Shown here: positions 1 through 6,768 of the stretch, piece by piece | Layout of the letters: each line of letters starts with the position of its first letter | How positions within the stretch are numbered: position 1 is the first letter of the stretch | NCBI RefSeq assembly: GCF_902490045.1 | Contig: NZ_CABUCJ010000048.1 | Span: forward strand, 1-17,778 | DNA length: 17,778 bases | Origin: an uncultured Anaerotruncus sp. | GTDB lineage: Bacteria > Bacillota > Clostridia > Oscillospirales > Ruminococcaceae | Direction of reading: 5' to 3' | The notes under the pieces: generated by a model | Seen by the model: the letters and a program-made list of their open reading frames with translations, nothing else | What the model was told of the DNA's origin: nothing | Databases searched by the model: none | Translations under genes and position numbers: made by a program

Positions 1-130
1 CGCCGGGGCGGGTCCCGGCAACTACACCGCTCACTGAGCGGTAATCCTAAGGACCGCTGTCGGTCGGCCACCGACAAACTCCGCCGCTCGATGAGCGGCA
101 AATCTAAAAGCTCCGCCGCCCGGGAGGCTG
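1..130 (-). repeat. Multi-hairpin intergenic repeat, left copy
   Basis: A chain of short perfect stem-loops fills the space after the Nif3 gene. The arms are 2-7/14-19, 26-32/36-42 (loop ACT), 59-64/70-75 and 83-89/93-99 (loop GAT), and a decayed fifth unit lies at about 111-130. Linkers such as GCGGAGTTTG and GGATT recur between the stems when read on the minus strand. The same array in the opposite orientation is at 17653-17778. It resembles a REP/BIME-type dispersed repeat. There is no U-tract, so it is not a clear rho-independent terminator, although the stems could protect the 3' end of the Nif3 mRNA. Confidence 0.75.
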
Positions 131-898
131 CTAAATCGTCGTCGTCACGTCGACGTTCGTGCGCGCGATCACGACGGGAACACTCTCCCCGGCGGCGGCG
201 CGGACGAGCCCGGCGAGGTAGTCGAGCACGATCGTCTCGGTGCCGAAATGCCCCGCGTCGAGCAGGGTGATTCCGCGGTGGACCGCGTCGAGCATCACGT
301 CGTGCTTGATGTCGCCGGTGACATACGCCTGACAGCCCGCCGCGGCGGCCGCGTCAAGCATATTCCCGCCCGAGCCGCCGCACACCGCCACCCGTTCGAT
401 CGCGCGGCCGCCGTCGCAGTAGCGCACCGCCTGAAGGTCGAGCATCCGTTTGACGTAGTAGGCGAATTCCGGCGGGGTCATGCCGCGCGCGAGGGTTCCC
501 ACCCGGCCGATCCCCTCGCCGGGGCAGGTCTCCTCGAGCGGCGCGGGATCCGAAAGCTCGAGCCGCGCGGCAAGGATGTCGTTGACGCCGCCCCTGGCGA
601 TGTCGAGGTTGGTGTGGGCACTGACGACCGACAGCCCCGCCCGGACGAGCCGCCACACGAGGGTGTCTGCGGTGACCCGCTTCATGGGGTGGAAGATCAC
701 CGGATGGTGGGTCACGATGAGGTTCGCGCCGCGCGAAACGGCCTCGTCGATCACGTTGTCGGTCACGTCGAGCGCGACAAGCGCGCCCCTCACCTGCTCT
801 TCCGGGTCCCCGACGAGCAGCCCGGGGTTGTCAAAATCCATCGCGAGCGAAAAGGGGGCCGCCGCGTCGATGGCGTTATAGACGTCCTTCACATTCAT
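131..898 (-). CDS. Nif3-like dinuclear metal centre protein (YqfO type)
   Basis: A 255-residue protein of the Nif3/YqfO/YbgI family, cytosolic proteins that bind two metal ions and form hexameric rings; their reaction is unsettled (often named GTP cyclohydrolase I type 2 homologue). Seen in the sequence: an N-terminus of MNVKDVYNAID type, the DNPGLLVGD segment, the metal-site THHPVIF, SAHTNLD, then GDIKHD and GHFGTE near the C-terminus, all usual family landmarks. Bacillus members carry a PII-like insert of about 100 residues; the short length here indicates the insert-less form. The chosen ATG overlaps the trmK stop in an ATGA junction; an in-frame GTG lies three codons upstream. TrmK and Nif3 are commonly adjacent in Firmicutes. 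The stop codon falls in the first decayed unit of the intergenic repeat. Confidence 0.92.
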   Translation of the reverse strand: MNVKDVYNAIDAAAPFSLAMDFDNPGLLVGDPEEQVRGALVALDVTDNVIDEAVSRGANLIVTHHPVIFHPMKRVTADTLVWRLVRAGLSVVSAHTNLDIARGGVNDILAARLELSDPAPLEETCPGEGIGRVGTLARGMTPPEFAYYVKRMLDLQAVRYCDGGRAIERVAVCGGSGGNMLDAAAAAGCQAYVTGDIKHDVMLDAVHRGITLLDAGHFGTETIVLDYLAGLVRAAAGESVPVVIARTNVDVTTTI

Positions 899-1587
899 GC
901 CGTGCACCTGCTTTCCAGTTCTTTTAAAAGCGCCCGCAGTTCCTCATATTCCGGTCCGGGAGCGGCGGCGCGCTCCAGCCCCTCCACCCGCTCGCGGATG
1001 AGCCGCGCCGTCTTGGAAAGGTACTGCCGCGCGGCGGGCGACGGGTCGTCGAGCAGCGTTCCGCAGTACGCCTCGGCGGGCGTGAGCGTCCGCGCCCGGC
1101 CGGCATAGGCGGCCTGCATGACCGTGTAGGGGAAGTTCCCCGACACGACCGCTTCCTCCCGCAAAACGGCGAAGCCGTTTTCCGCGAGGCTGCGGCGCAG
1201 CCGCTCGGATTTCGTCATCGGCTGGAGCACGAAGCGCAGCGCGGGGGCGCGGGTCCAGGGCGCTTTGCCGATGATCTCCCAGATGAGGTCGCCCCCCATC
1301 CCTGCAATCACGATGTCGTCCGCCCCGCCCGCCGGGAGCCCGTCGAGCCCCGCGCACAGAATCAGTTTCACCCGGTCGGCGACGCCGTATTCGGACAAAG
1401 TGAAAGCCGCCTTCTCCAGCGGCTTCCGGTTGATGTCGCAGGCATAGCCCGCGGAAATCTTTTTTTGCGCGGCGAGCCAGGCGACCAGGTAACCGTGGTC
1501 GCAGCCGATATCCGCGCAGCGCGCCCCCTCCCGCACCATCGAGGCGATGGTCAGGAGCCGCGCGTCCAGCCTGGGCAGGCGTTCCAT
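895..1587 (-). CDS. trmK: tRNA (adenine(22)-N(1))-methyltransferase
   Basis: A 230-residue class I SAM-dependent methyltransferase of the TrmK/YqfN family, which methylates N1 of adenine 22 in the D-loop of certain tRNAs. Visible motifs: the SAM-binding loop ADIGCDHGYL at about residues 25-34, the acidic ribose-binding CDINRKPL at 50-57, the family signature IVIAGMGGDLI at 92-102, and LQPMTKSE at 121-128. The C-terminal third is rich in Arg/Glu and probably helical, as expected for the family's helical tail. The ATG overlaps the last base of the upstream DUF1858 stop (TGATG) and the 3' end overlaps the Nif3 start, so the three genes look translationally coupled. Length matches the family. Confidence 0.92.
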   Translation of the reverse strand: MERLPRLDARLLTIASMVREGARCADIGCDHGYLVAWLAAQKKISAGYACDINRKPLEKAAFTLSEYGVADRVKLILCAGLDGLPAGGADDIVIAGMGGDLIWEIIGKAPWTRAPALRFVLQPMTKSERLRRSLAENGFAVLREEAVVSGNFPYTVMQAAYAGRARTLTPAEAYCGTLLDDPSPAARQYLSKTARLIRERVEGLERAAAPGPEYEELRALLKELESRCTA

Positions 1588-1796
1588 CAGGCCAGCACGT
1601 TTTTGGCGTCGGTGGCGTTGAGCCTGCGGAGCAGCGCGTCGCAGTCGACCCCGTGCACCATGCAGGCCTCTTCGATCGTCTCCCCGCGCGAGGAGGGGCA
1701 GCCCAGGCAGTGCATCCCCATCTCAAGGAAATATTTCGCGAGGGACATATCGTTGTCCAGCGCCTCGCCGATCAGCGTATCCTTCGTATAGACCAT
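1587..1796 (-). CDS. DUF1858 domain protein
   Basis: A 69-residue protein made of a single DUF1858 domain, the small helical module also found fused to hybrid-cluster-protein-associated proteins and suspected of redox or disulfide chemistry. The sequence shows the family start (MVYTKDTLIGEAL), the segment YFLEMGMHCLGCPSSRGETIEEAC and a C-terminal helix. The CxxC (HCLGC) is the putative redox pair. The start is backed by GGAGG eight bases upstream. It is the first gene of the operon with trmK and the Nif3 gene and overlaps trmK by one base. Its link to tRNA methylation is unknown. Confidence 0.85.
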   Translation of the reverse strand: MVYTKDTLIGEALDNDMSLAKYFLEMGMHCLGCPSSRGETIEEACMVHGVDCDALLRRLNATDAKNVLA

Positions 1797-1850
1797 TTTA
1801 TAAACCTCCGTTTTGGAAATCCGATTTTAGGCTGCGGGTTCCCTGCGGAT

Positions 1851-1859
1851 ATTATAACA
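1851..1859 (-). promoter_or_regulatory. Extended -10 promoter of DUF1858-trmK-Nif3 operon
   Basis: Reading the minus strand, TGTTATAAT gives a perfect TATAAT (1856-1851) with the extended TG one base upstream. No good -35 hexamer is seen at 16-18 bp, which fits an extended -10 promoter. Transcription would begin near 1844, about 48 bases before the DUF1858 start at 1796. Confidence 0.65.
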
Positions 1860-1904
1860 TCTTTTCCGCGCCGCGAACAGGGGGAATCCAACTTTTCATG
1901 GGCA

Positions 1905-1936
1905 TGAAAACGGCCGCCGTTATAAAACGGCGGCCG
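1905..1936 (-). terminator. Rho-independent terminator of the zinc-ribbon gene
   Basis: Perfect 11-bp stem 1911-1921/1926-1936 with a four-base loop, followed on the minus strand by TTTT (1910-1907). It lies 15 bases after the zinc-ribbon stop codon. A second short dyad (1893-1900/1903-1910, TTTTCATG/CATGAAAA) directly adjoins it. Confidence 0.85.
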
Positions 1937-1951
1937 GAAGATGCAAACAGA

Positions 1952-2230
1952 TTACTGCTGCTCCTTCATCTTGGCAAAGCACTCGGAGCAGTAGACCGGG
2001 CGGTCCTCACGGGGCTGGAAGGGAACCTTCGCCTCGCCGCCGCAGGAAGCGCAGGTGGCGGTGAACATCTCTCTCTGGGGGCGCGCATTGTTCTTGCGGG
2101 CGTCGCGGCAAGCCTTGCAGCGCTGGGGCTCGTTGACAAAGCCTCTCTCAGCGTAGAACTCCTGCTCTCCCGCTGTGAAGACGAACTCGGCTCCGCACTC
2201 TTTGCATGTCAGTGTTTTGTCAGTGTACAT
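1952..2230 (-). CDS. Small protein with paired zinc ribbons
   Basis: A 92-residue basic protein with four CxxC knuckles: C9/C12, C38/C41, C60/C63 and C81/C84. They form two treble-clef or zinc-ribbon units, the second (CASCGG...VPFQP...PVYCSECF) being the 'CxxC zinc ribbon' type common in Clostridia. The start at 2230 is preferred because GAGGT lies seven bases upstream; a longer frame reaches 2332 but has no ribosome site and non-family sequence. It is monocistronic: its own promoter candidate is at 2324-2353 and it ends at a strong terminator. Molecular role unknown; nucleic-acid binding is a reasonable guess. Confidence 0.85.
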   Translation of the reverse strand: MYTDKTLTCKECGAEFVFTAGEQEFYAERGFVNEPQRCKACRDARKNNARPQREMFTATCASCGGEAKVPFQPREDRPVYCSECFAKMKEQQ

Positions 2231-2323
2231 TTTGGTTACCTCGCTTAAAATTTGATTTACCCGCTGGAACTGCGTGGACCGAGATTGAAAACCAAGCTCT
2301 GCCAATGGCGCCAAAGGGTAGTT

Positions 2324-2353
2324 ATTATGCAATCCCTCTCGGGACTGTCACAA
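2324..2353 (-). promoter_or_regulatory. Candidate promoter of the zinc-ribbon gene
   Basis: On the minus strand TTGTGA (2353-2348) and CATAAT (2329-2324) are separated by 18 bp, giving a 5' leader of roughly 85 bases. Both boxes deviate from consensus, and it sits just downstream of the sigma-factor stop, so the zinc-ribbon gene may also be read from upstream. Confidence 0.4.
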
Positions 2354-2371
2354 AATGGATCGCGTGCGCTT

Positions 2372-2968
2372 TCACTGGAAAACGCTCCGCAGCTTTCGCC
2401 GCACTCTCTGCAAGGCGTTGTCAACAGCTTTCGAGGATGAACCGAGTTCGCGGGACATCTCGTCGTAAGAGTAGGAGCTGAGGTACAATCTTAAAACCTG
2501 CCGTTCAAATGGGGACAAAAGGGTGGCTATCTGCCGGTTGCGCGCGGTTGTCTCCTCGCTCGCGATCAGCAGCTGCTCGGGGTCGTCTTCGGGAGACGCG
2601 AGCGCCTCCTCCGGCACGTCCCCGCCCAGGGAAAGATAGCTGCGCATCGGCGCGTTCTTGTCGCGCATATGCGCCGTCACGGTGCTGATGAGCTTGTTGT
2701 TCACGCACACCGCCGCAAACGTCTTGAAGCGCCCGGGGGCGTCCTCGCGGTAGTTGCGCACCGCCTTGAGCAGCGCGATCATGCCCTCCTGGCAGAGGTC
2801 GTCCGCGTCCGGCCCGCCCCGGGAATAGGAACGCGCGCGCGCGTGGACAAACGATCCGTACCGCTTGATCAAGATGGCCAGCGCCTCGTCGTCGCCGCCC
2901 TTTGCCCGCAGGGCAAGGGCCTCATCGCTGGCGTCGCAGAGAGAGGTGGATTTTGCAGTGTCGTTCAT
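2372..2968 (-). CDS. sigH: Sigma-70 family sigma factor, SigH-like
   Basis: A 198-residue sigma factor resembling SigH (sigma-30) of Firmicutes, which directs transition-state and early sporulation genes. Region 2 is recognisable: DEALALRAKGGDDEALAIL, then YGSFVHARARSY, DADDLCQEGMIALLKAVRNY and the -10-recognition stretch FKTFAAVCVNNKLISTV. Region 4 is an HTH with LSPFERQVLRLYLSSYSYDEM, followed by KAVDNALQRVRRKL for -35 contact. The chosen ATG (MNDTAK) has GAGG five bases upstream; an upstream extension to 3052 would run through the promoter and is rejected. Length is near the SigH norm (about 210). Another short sigma-70 paralogue remains possible because the usual sigH neighbours (rlmB, rpmG, secE) are not here. 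Confidence 0.82.
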   Translation of the reverse strand: MNDTAKSTSLCDASDEALALRAKGGDDEALAILIKRYGSFVHARARSYSRGGPDADDLCQEGMIALLKAVRNYREDAPGRFKTFAAVCVNNKLISTVTAHMRDKNAPMRSYLSLGGDVPEEALASPEDDPEQLLIASEETTARNRQIATLLSPFERQVLRLYLSSYSYDEMSRELGSSSKAVDNALQRVRRKLRSVFQ

Positions 2969-3023
2969 GAGACCTCGTTCTCCCCGGCGTATAAAACGCA
3001 GTGACCAAATTGATACGCTATTT

Positions 3024-3052
3024 ATTATAGCCACGGGGTTCGGTTTTGTCAA
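3024..3052 (-). promoter_or_regulatory. Perfect-consensus sigma-A promoter of sigH-like gene
   Basis: Minus strand TTGACA (3052-3047) and TATAAT (3029-3024) with exactly 17 bp between them. The start site would be near 3017, leaving a 5' leader of about 50 bases before the ATG at 2968. Both hexamers match consensus at all positions, so strong vegetative transcription is expected. Confidence 0.9.
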
Positions 3053-3117
3053 GCTATTTCAAAAATAGCGCGCCGGCTCCCCCGGTTTTTTGACGTTTTT
3101 CCCAAAATTTCACGCGG

Positions 3118-4476
3118 CTAATCGCGCACCGTCAAATCGCGCAGCCATTTGAAGCCGAGGATGCGGAAACTCGAGACCACCGTTTTGAGGATTTCGTCGC
3201 ACTTGAGGCAGAGGAAGACGGCGGGTGCGGGCCAGCCGAGAACCAGCCCCGTCAGGAAGCCGAGCGGCACCGCCACGCCCCACAAAAACGCCGTCTCGCA
3301 GATGAGCACGAACTTGGCGTCCCCGCCCGCGCGCAGGATGCCCACCATGCCGGTGATCGCGAGCGACTGGAAGAAGACGATGAGCGCGCCCACGCGGGTG
3401 ATCCCCCGGGCGATCGAGATCGTCGCCTCGGAGAAGCTGTAGAAGGAGATGACCACCGGCCCGAGCGCCAGCGTCACCGCCGCCGAAAAGAGCCCCAGCA
3501 CCACCGAGAGCGCCAGCAGCGTGACCGAACGCTGCTTGGCCTTCTCGTATTCGCCCGCGCCGATCGTGTTGCCCACGACGGTGAGTGCGGCGTTGCCCAC
3601 GCCGAAGATCATCACCGACACGAGCTGGTTGATCACCGTGTAGATCGAGTTGGCCGCCACGAAGTTGGTGCCCATGCGCCCGATGACCACCGCCGTGATC
3701 GAGGTGCCGATCCCCCACATCAGCTCGTTGCCGATGACCGGGACCGAGACGGTGAAATATTTCTTATAGAAGCCGCGGTTGCTCGGGAGCAGGTCGCGCA
3801 GCGAGAACCGGATCTTTTTCTCCCTCAAAAAGAGGTAGCCCGCCGCGACGCCGAACTCGACGAGGCGGGCGCAGACGGTCGCGACCGCGCCGCCGCGCAC
3901 CTCCAGCCTGGGCGCGCCGAACTTGCCGAAGATCAGCACATAGTTGAGCGAGGTGTTGACCACCAGCGAGGCGAGGTAGACGGCGATCGAAATGTTCACC
4001 GTCCCCACCGAGCGCAGCATCATGATCGTCAGGTTCGCCGCCGTATAGAACGGATAGGACCACCCGAGAATCCGCAGGTACTGCACGCCGAAATCGATGA
4101 CGGCCTCCTCGGTCGTAAAGATGCCCATGAACTGGCGCGGAAAAAAGAGCGCCACGCAGGAGAAGACGACCGCCGCCGCCATCCCGATCTTATAGGTCAT
4201 CGCCTCGACCCGGCGGATGACCTCCACGTCCCGTTTCCCCCAGTACTGGGCGATCAGCACGTTGGCGCCGCCCGCCACGCCGAAGCAGACGACCATCAGC
4301 ATGAACCACAGCTGGTTGGCGATCGACGTCGCGGACAGCTGCACCTCGCCGAGCTGCCCGATCATCAGCGTGTCCATCATCGAGACGGCCACGGTGATCA
4401 GGTTTTGCAGCGCGATGGGCACCGCGATCAGCATCAGCGACTTATAAAAGCCGCGGTCGTTTACAAACAGTTTCAT
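3118..4476 (-). CDS. MATE family efflux transporter
   Basis: A 452-residue, 12-helix inner-membrane exporter of the multidrug and toxic compound extrusion family (NorM/DinF-like), which expels cationic drugs or metabolites using Na+ or H+. The start MKLFVNDRGFYKSLMLIAVPIALQNL and the downstream SMMDTLMIGQLGEVQLSA are hallmark MATE N-lobe sequences; the second lobe repeats the pattern at FTVSVPVIGNELMWGIGTSITAVVIGRMG. Length is typical. GAGG lies seven bases before the ATG. It follows the terminator of the cyclophilin gene and no clear promoter is visible in the 26 bases between, so it may depend on read-through. The substrate cannot be told from sequence. Confidence 0.93.
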   Translation of the reverse strand: MKLFVNDRGFYKSLMLIAVPIALQNLITVAVSMMDTLMIGQLGEVQLSATSIANQLWFMLMVVCFGVAGGANVLIAQYWGKRDVEVIRRVEAMTYKIGMAAAVVFSCVALFFPRQFMGIFTTEEAVIDFGVQYLRILGWSYPFYTAANLTIMMLRSVGTVNISIAVYLASLVVNTSLNYVLIFGKFGAPRLEVRGGAVATVCARLVEFGVAAGYLFLREKKIRFSLRDLLPSNRGFYKKYFTVSVPVIGNELMWGIGTSITAVVIGRMGTNFVAANSIYTVINQLVSVMIFGVGNAALTVVGNTIGAGEYEKAKQRSVTLLALSVVLGLFSAAVTLALGPVVISFYSFSEATISIARGITRVGALIVFFQSLAITGMVGILRAGGDAKFVLICETAFLWGVAVPLGFLTGLVLGWPAPAVFLCLKCDEILKTVVSSFRILGFKWLRDLTVRD

Positions 4477-4501
4477 TCTCTTCCCTCTCTATCCTCAAAC
4501 C

Positions 4502-4530
4502 AAAAAAGCGGGCGGGCCCGCGGCCCGCCC
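4502..4530 (-). terminator. Rho-independent terminator of the cyclophilin gene
   Basis: Perfect 9-bp GC stem 4510-4518/4522-4530 with a three-base loop, then GC and six Ts on the minus strand (4507-4502). It begins eight bases after the peptidylprolyl isomerase stop. Confidence 0.9.
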
Positions 4531-4537
4531 GGGGAGC

Positions 4538-5503
4538 CTATTCCTCCACGGTGACCTTGACGATGGTCACCGGCTTGCTCGTCCTGCCGGCCGGATTGCC
4601 CGCCTGGTCGGTCTCCCCCGTGTCGAGCGCGGCGATCCCGTCGACGACGTCCATACCCTCGATCACGTAGCCGAACACCGTGTGCACATCGTCGAGGTGG
4701 GGCGTGCCGCCCACCTCTTCGTATTTTTTGAGCGCCGGGAGCTTCCGGTCCGCGTAGTCCTGCGGGACCCCCGCCGCATATTTGCCGTCAAGCTCGCTGT
4801 TGAGCTCGTCGATCCGCGCGTTGATCTCCTCCTGCGTCCCGCCGCCCGCCGCCATCTCGGAGATCTCCCTCTGCGCGGCCGAGACCTGGTCGTTCATATA
4901 GAGGTTAAGCAGGTAGTCGGACAGGCTCATCCCCGAGAGCGCGTCCCCGCGCTGCACGATGAAGAACTGGCTGCCGTTGGTGTTCGCACCCGAGTTCGCC
5001 ATCGAAAGCGCGCCGCGGAAGTTGCGCAGCACGGGCGAGAACTCGTCCTCGAACGGCTCGCCCCAGATGCTCTCGCCGCCGGTGCCGTCGCCGTTCGGGT
5101 CGCCGCCCTGCAGCATGAAGTCGTTGATCACCCGGTGGAAGGAGAGGCCGTCATAGTAGCCCTCCCTCGCGTGGGTGAGGAAGTTCTCCACCGCCTTGGG
5201 GGCCTCCTTCGGGAAGAGGCGCACCCGGATCGTCCCCTCGCTCGTCTCGATCGAGGCGGTGGGGTTGTCCGCGTAATCGCCCGTGCCCTCGAGCGCGGCG
5301 GTCATCTGTTCCATGAGCGCGAGGCCCTCCCCGCCCACCTCGGTCGGGACGGGGCCCGGCTCGGGCAGCGAAGCCGCGGAGGAGCTCTCCTCCGCGGAGG
5401 AAGACGGCGCCTGGGAGCTCTCCGCGCTCCCCTCCTTCGCGCCGCACGCGGCGGCGGTGAGCATGACCGCGAGGGTCAGGAATATCGTCAGGATTTTTTT
5501 CAT
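4538..5503 (-). CDS. Cyclophilin-type peptidylprolyl isomerase, lipoprotein
   Basis: A 321-residue secreted, lipid-anchored prolyl cis-trans isomerase. It starts with MKKILTIFLTLAVMLTAAAC, a signal peptide ending at the lipobox cysteine C20, followed by a Ser/Glu/Pro-rich spacer (about 21-60). The cyclophilin fold runs from about residue 82: FHRVINDFMLQGG with the catalytic Arg at 124, SMANSGANTNGSQFFIV at 167-183, and VHTVFGYVIEGMDVVDGI at 273-290. Between SQFFIV and HTVFG lies an unusual charged insert of about 85 residues (185-270), predicted helical, which enlarges the normally short loop. AAAGGAG supports the start. It has its own promoter and terminator. Likely role: folding of exported proteins at the cell surface. 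Confidence 0.93.
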   Translation of the reverse strand: MKKILTIFLTLAVMLTAAACGAKEGSAESSQAPSSSAEESSSAASLPEPGPVPTEVGGEGLALMEQMTAALEGTGDYADNPTASIETSEGTIRVRLFPKEAPKAVENFLTHAREGYYDGLSFHRVINDFMLQGGDPNGDGTGGESIWGEPFEDEFSPVLRNFRGALSMANSGANTNGSQFFIVQRGDALSGMSLSDYLLNLYMNDQVSAAQREISEMAAGGGTQEEINARIDELNSELDGKYAAGVPQDYADRKLPALKKYEEVGGTPHLDDVHTVFGYVIEGMDVVDGIAALDTGETDQAGNPAGRTSKPVTIVKVTVEE

Positions 5504-5538
5504 CTGCTTGGCTCCTTTGTTTTGATCGTTAGGCTAGT

Positions 5539-5567
5539 AGTATACCACACCCGGACCGCTTTCACAA
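5539..5567 (-). promoter_or_regulatory. Promoter of the cyclophilin gene
   Basis: Minus strand TTGTGA (5567-5562), 17-bp spacer, TATACT (5544-5539). It diverges from the plus-strand promoter at 5596-5624; the two start sites are about 100 bp apart. Confidence 0.75.
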
Positions 5568-5595
5568 GGAACGGTTTGTGAATTTTCCTCCGCGG

Positions 5596-5624
5596 TTGAC
5601 TTTTCGGCCGATCCGCGCTATCCT
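5596..5624 (+). promoter_or_regulatory. Promoter of the zincin-like gene
   Basis: TTGACT (5596-5601) and TATCCT (5619-5624) separated by 17 bp, with a predicted start near 5631, about 26 bases before the ATG at 5657. Confidence 0.75.
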
Positions 5625-5656
5625 GTTCCCACACACGCCATGCAAAGGGGATTTCT

Positions 5657-6109
5657 ATGATATCGATCGATGAGATGCGGGAGATGCTCGGCGGGCTTCT
5701 GGACGAACTGCCCGAGGCCTTTTTCGAGGAACTCAACGGGGGCGTCCGCCTGCTGGAGGAGGCCAAGCGCGACCCCGCGGCGCGGGAGGACGACCTCTTC
5801 ATCCTCGGCGAATACTGCGAGGGGCCGCTCGGGCGGAGCATCGTCCTCTACTACGGCTCCTTCGCGCGCCTGTTCGGCCGCCTGGGGCCGATGCAGCTGC
5901 GCCGGGAACTGCGCAGGACCGTCCGCCACGAGTTCCGCCACCACATCGAGGCCCTCGCGGGCGAGGACGCGCTCGACCGGGAGGACGAGGCGCAGCTCGG
6001 CGATTACCTCCGGCGGCAGGCAGCGCGGGAGGACCCGGAGCAGGCCCGGCGCGCCGCGCGGGAAGCGGGCCGCCGGGAGGGACGGCTTTTCCGCCGCCCG
6101 CGCAGGTAA
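5657..6109 (+). CDS. Zincin-like metallopeptidase family protein (DUF1025 type)
   Basis: A 150-residue cytosolic protein of the small Zincin_1 family. The metal-binding motif is intact: HEFRHH with H91, E92, H95 and H96, followed by IEALAGEDALDRED, which may supply the third ligand. Upstream, FFEELNGGVRLLEEAK and FILGEYCEGPLGRSIVLYYGSF are typical of the family. The C-terminus beyond about residue 115 is a very Arg/Glu/Ala-rich tail. GGGGA precedes the ATG by six bases. It stands alone between its own promoter and the palindrome at 6123-6152. No substrate is established for the family, and proteolytic activity is only inferred from the motif. Confidence 0.88.
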   Translation: MISIDEMREMLGGLLDELPEAFFEELNGGVRLLEEAKRDPAAREDDLFILGEYCEGPLGRSIVLYYGSFARLFGRLGPMQLRRELRRTVRHEFRHHIEALAGEDALDREDEAQLGDYLRRQAAREDPEQARRAAREAGRREGRLFRRPRR

Positions 6110-6122
6110 TTCCATCATCTGA

Positions 6123-6152
6123 AAGAGGGGAGCGGCATGCCGCTCCCCTCTT
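6123..6152. terminator. Perfect 30-nt palindrome between convergent genes
   Basis: The arms 6123-6137 and 6138-6152 are exact reverse complements with no spacer; the practical hairpin has a CATG loop. It lies between the convergent zincin and XRE genes and could stop transcription from both sides. U-tracts are weak on both strands (TTCGGTT on plus, TTTCAG on minus), so efficiency is uncertain. Confidence 0.7.
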
Positions 6153-6176
6153 CGGTTCCATATCACGCTTTTCCGT

Positions 6177-6539
6177 TTAACGGTCGGCGCCGTTCCCCGC
6201 CCTGCTCCGCTCGGTCCACTGCATGAGGACGCCCTCCGCCGCGGACAGGAAGAGCTCCTGCTGTGCCGTCGGCAGGCGGTCCAGCATCGGCTGGAAGCGG
6301 GAGAGATCGTTTCGGGGAAGCAGGTCGACCTCGACGTCGGCGCGGATCAATTCCTCGATCTGGAGGCCGAACGCGGCGGCGATGCTGTCCATCGTGTCGA
6401 AGGTTGGGTTCCCGTTGCCGCACTCGATGTCGCTGAGCTTCCGCAGGCTGATTCCCGCTTTCGCCGCAAAGCTCTCCTGAGAAAGGCCCATCTGCTGCCT
6501 GCGGAATCTGACGCTCCGCCCAAGTTCCTGCACGGTCAC
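6177..6539 (-). CDS. XRE-family HTH transcriptional regulator
   Basis: A 120-residue DNA-binding protein. The N-terminal HTH_3 domain (about residues 5-65) reads LGRSVRFRRQQMGLSQESFA, then AKAGISLRKLSDIECGNGNPTFDTMDSIAAAFG, the classic lambda-Cro fold with the recognition helix around ISLRKLSDIE. The remaining 50 residues (LLPRNDLSRFQPMLDRLP...) are probably helical and have no recognised ligand domain. The start is GTG at 6539, ten bases after GGAG; a TTG nearer the ribosome site is out of frame. The promoter region carries an inverted repeat (6541-6553/6570-6581), so autoregulation is likely. No obvious target gene adjoins it. Confidence 0.9.
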   Translation of the reverse strand: MTVQELGRSVRFRRQQMGLSQESFAAKAGISLRKLSDIECGNGNPTFDTMDSIAAAFGLQIEELIRADVEVDLLPRNDLSRFQPMLDRLPTAQQELFLSAAEGVLMQWTERSRAGNGADR

Positions 6540-6540
6540 C

Positions 6541-6593
6541 GGTAATCAACTCCTTCCAATGAAATTATAGGAGTTATTACCTGTTTATGGAAA
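6541..6593 (-). promoter_or_regulatory. XRE gene promoter with inverted-repeat operator
   Basis: The minus strand has TATAAT at 6569-6564 and a weak -35, TTTCCA (6593-6588), at 18 bp. GGTAATCAACTCC (6541-6553) and GGAGTTATTACC (6570-6581) form an inverted repeat, one arm upstream of the -10 and the other just downstream of the start site (about 6557). The second arm also contains the GGAG ribosome site. Because one arm is not transcribed, the dyad is a DNA operator rather than an RNA hairpin. From 6582 to 6744 I see no gene; a small hairpin lies at 6662-6668/6673-6679. Confidence 0.6.
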
Positions 6594-6744
6594 CCATTCT
6601 ATTTCTAGAACTAAACTTCTTATCCCCCGCAAACCGCGATTCCATCAGCGTTTGGGCGGCTTCCCGGGCTTTCCCGGGAGATAAAGTTTTACATGCGCGC
6701 GCTCCCCTTTTTCGCCCGTCCGCCGGTTTTCCGCCCCAAAGCCA

Positions 6745-6768
6745 AAGGAGGAGCGTCCGCTCCTCCTT
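6745..6768 (-). terminator. Terminator overlapping the GNAT stop codon
   Basis: Perfect 10-bp stem 6745-6754/6759-6768 with a four-base loop; the upstream arm includes part of the acetyltransferase stop codon. The tail on the minus strand is only moderately T-rich (TTTGGCTTTGG). Confidence 0.65.

Noticed and set aside
248..1108. A 286-codon plus-strand open frame over Nif3 and trmK
   Set aside because: It is antisense to two recognised conserved genes and has no domain signature.
4682..5581. A 299-codon plus-strand open frame over the cyclophilin gene
   Set aside because: It is antisense to a well-recognised cyclophilin and composed of Arg/Val/Glu low-complexity sequence.
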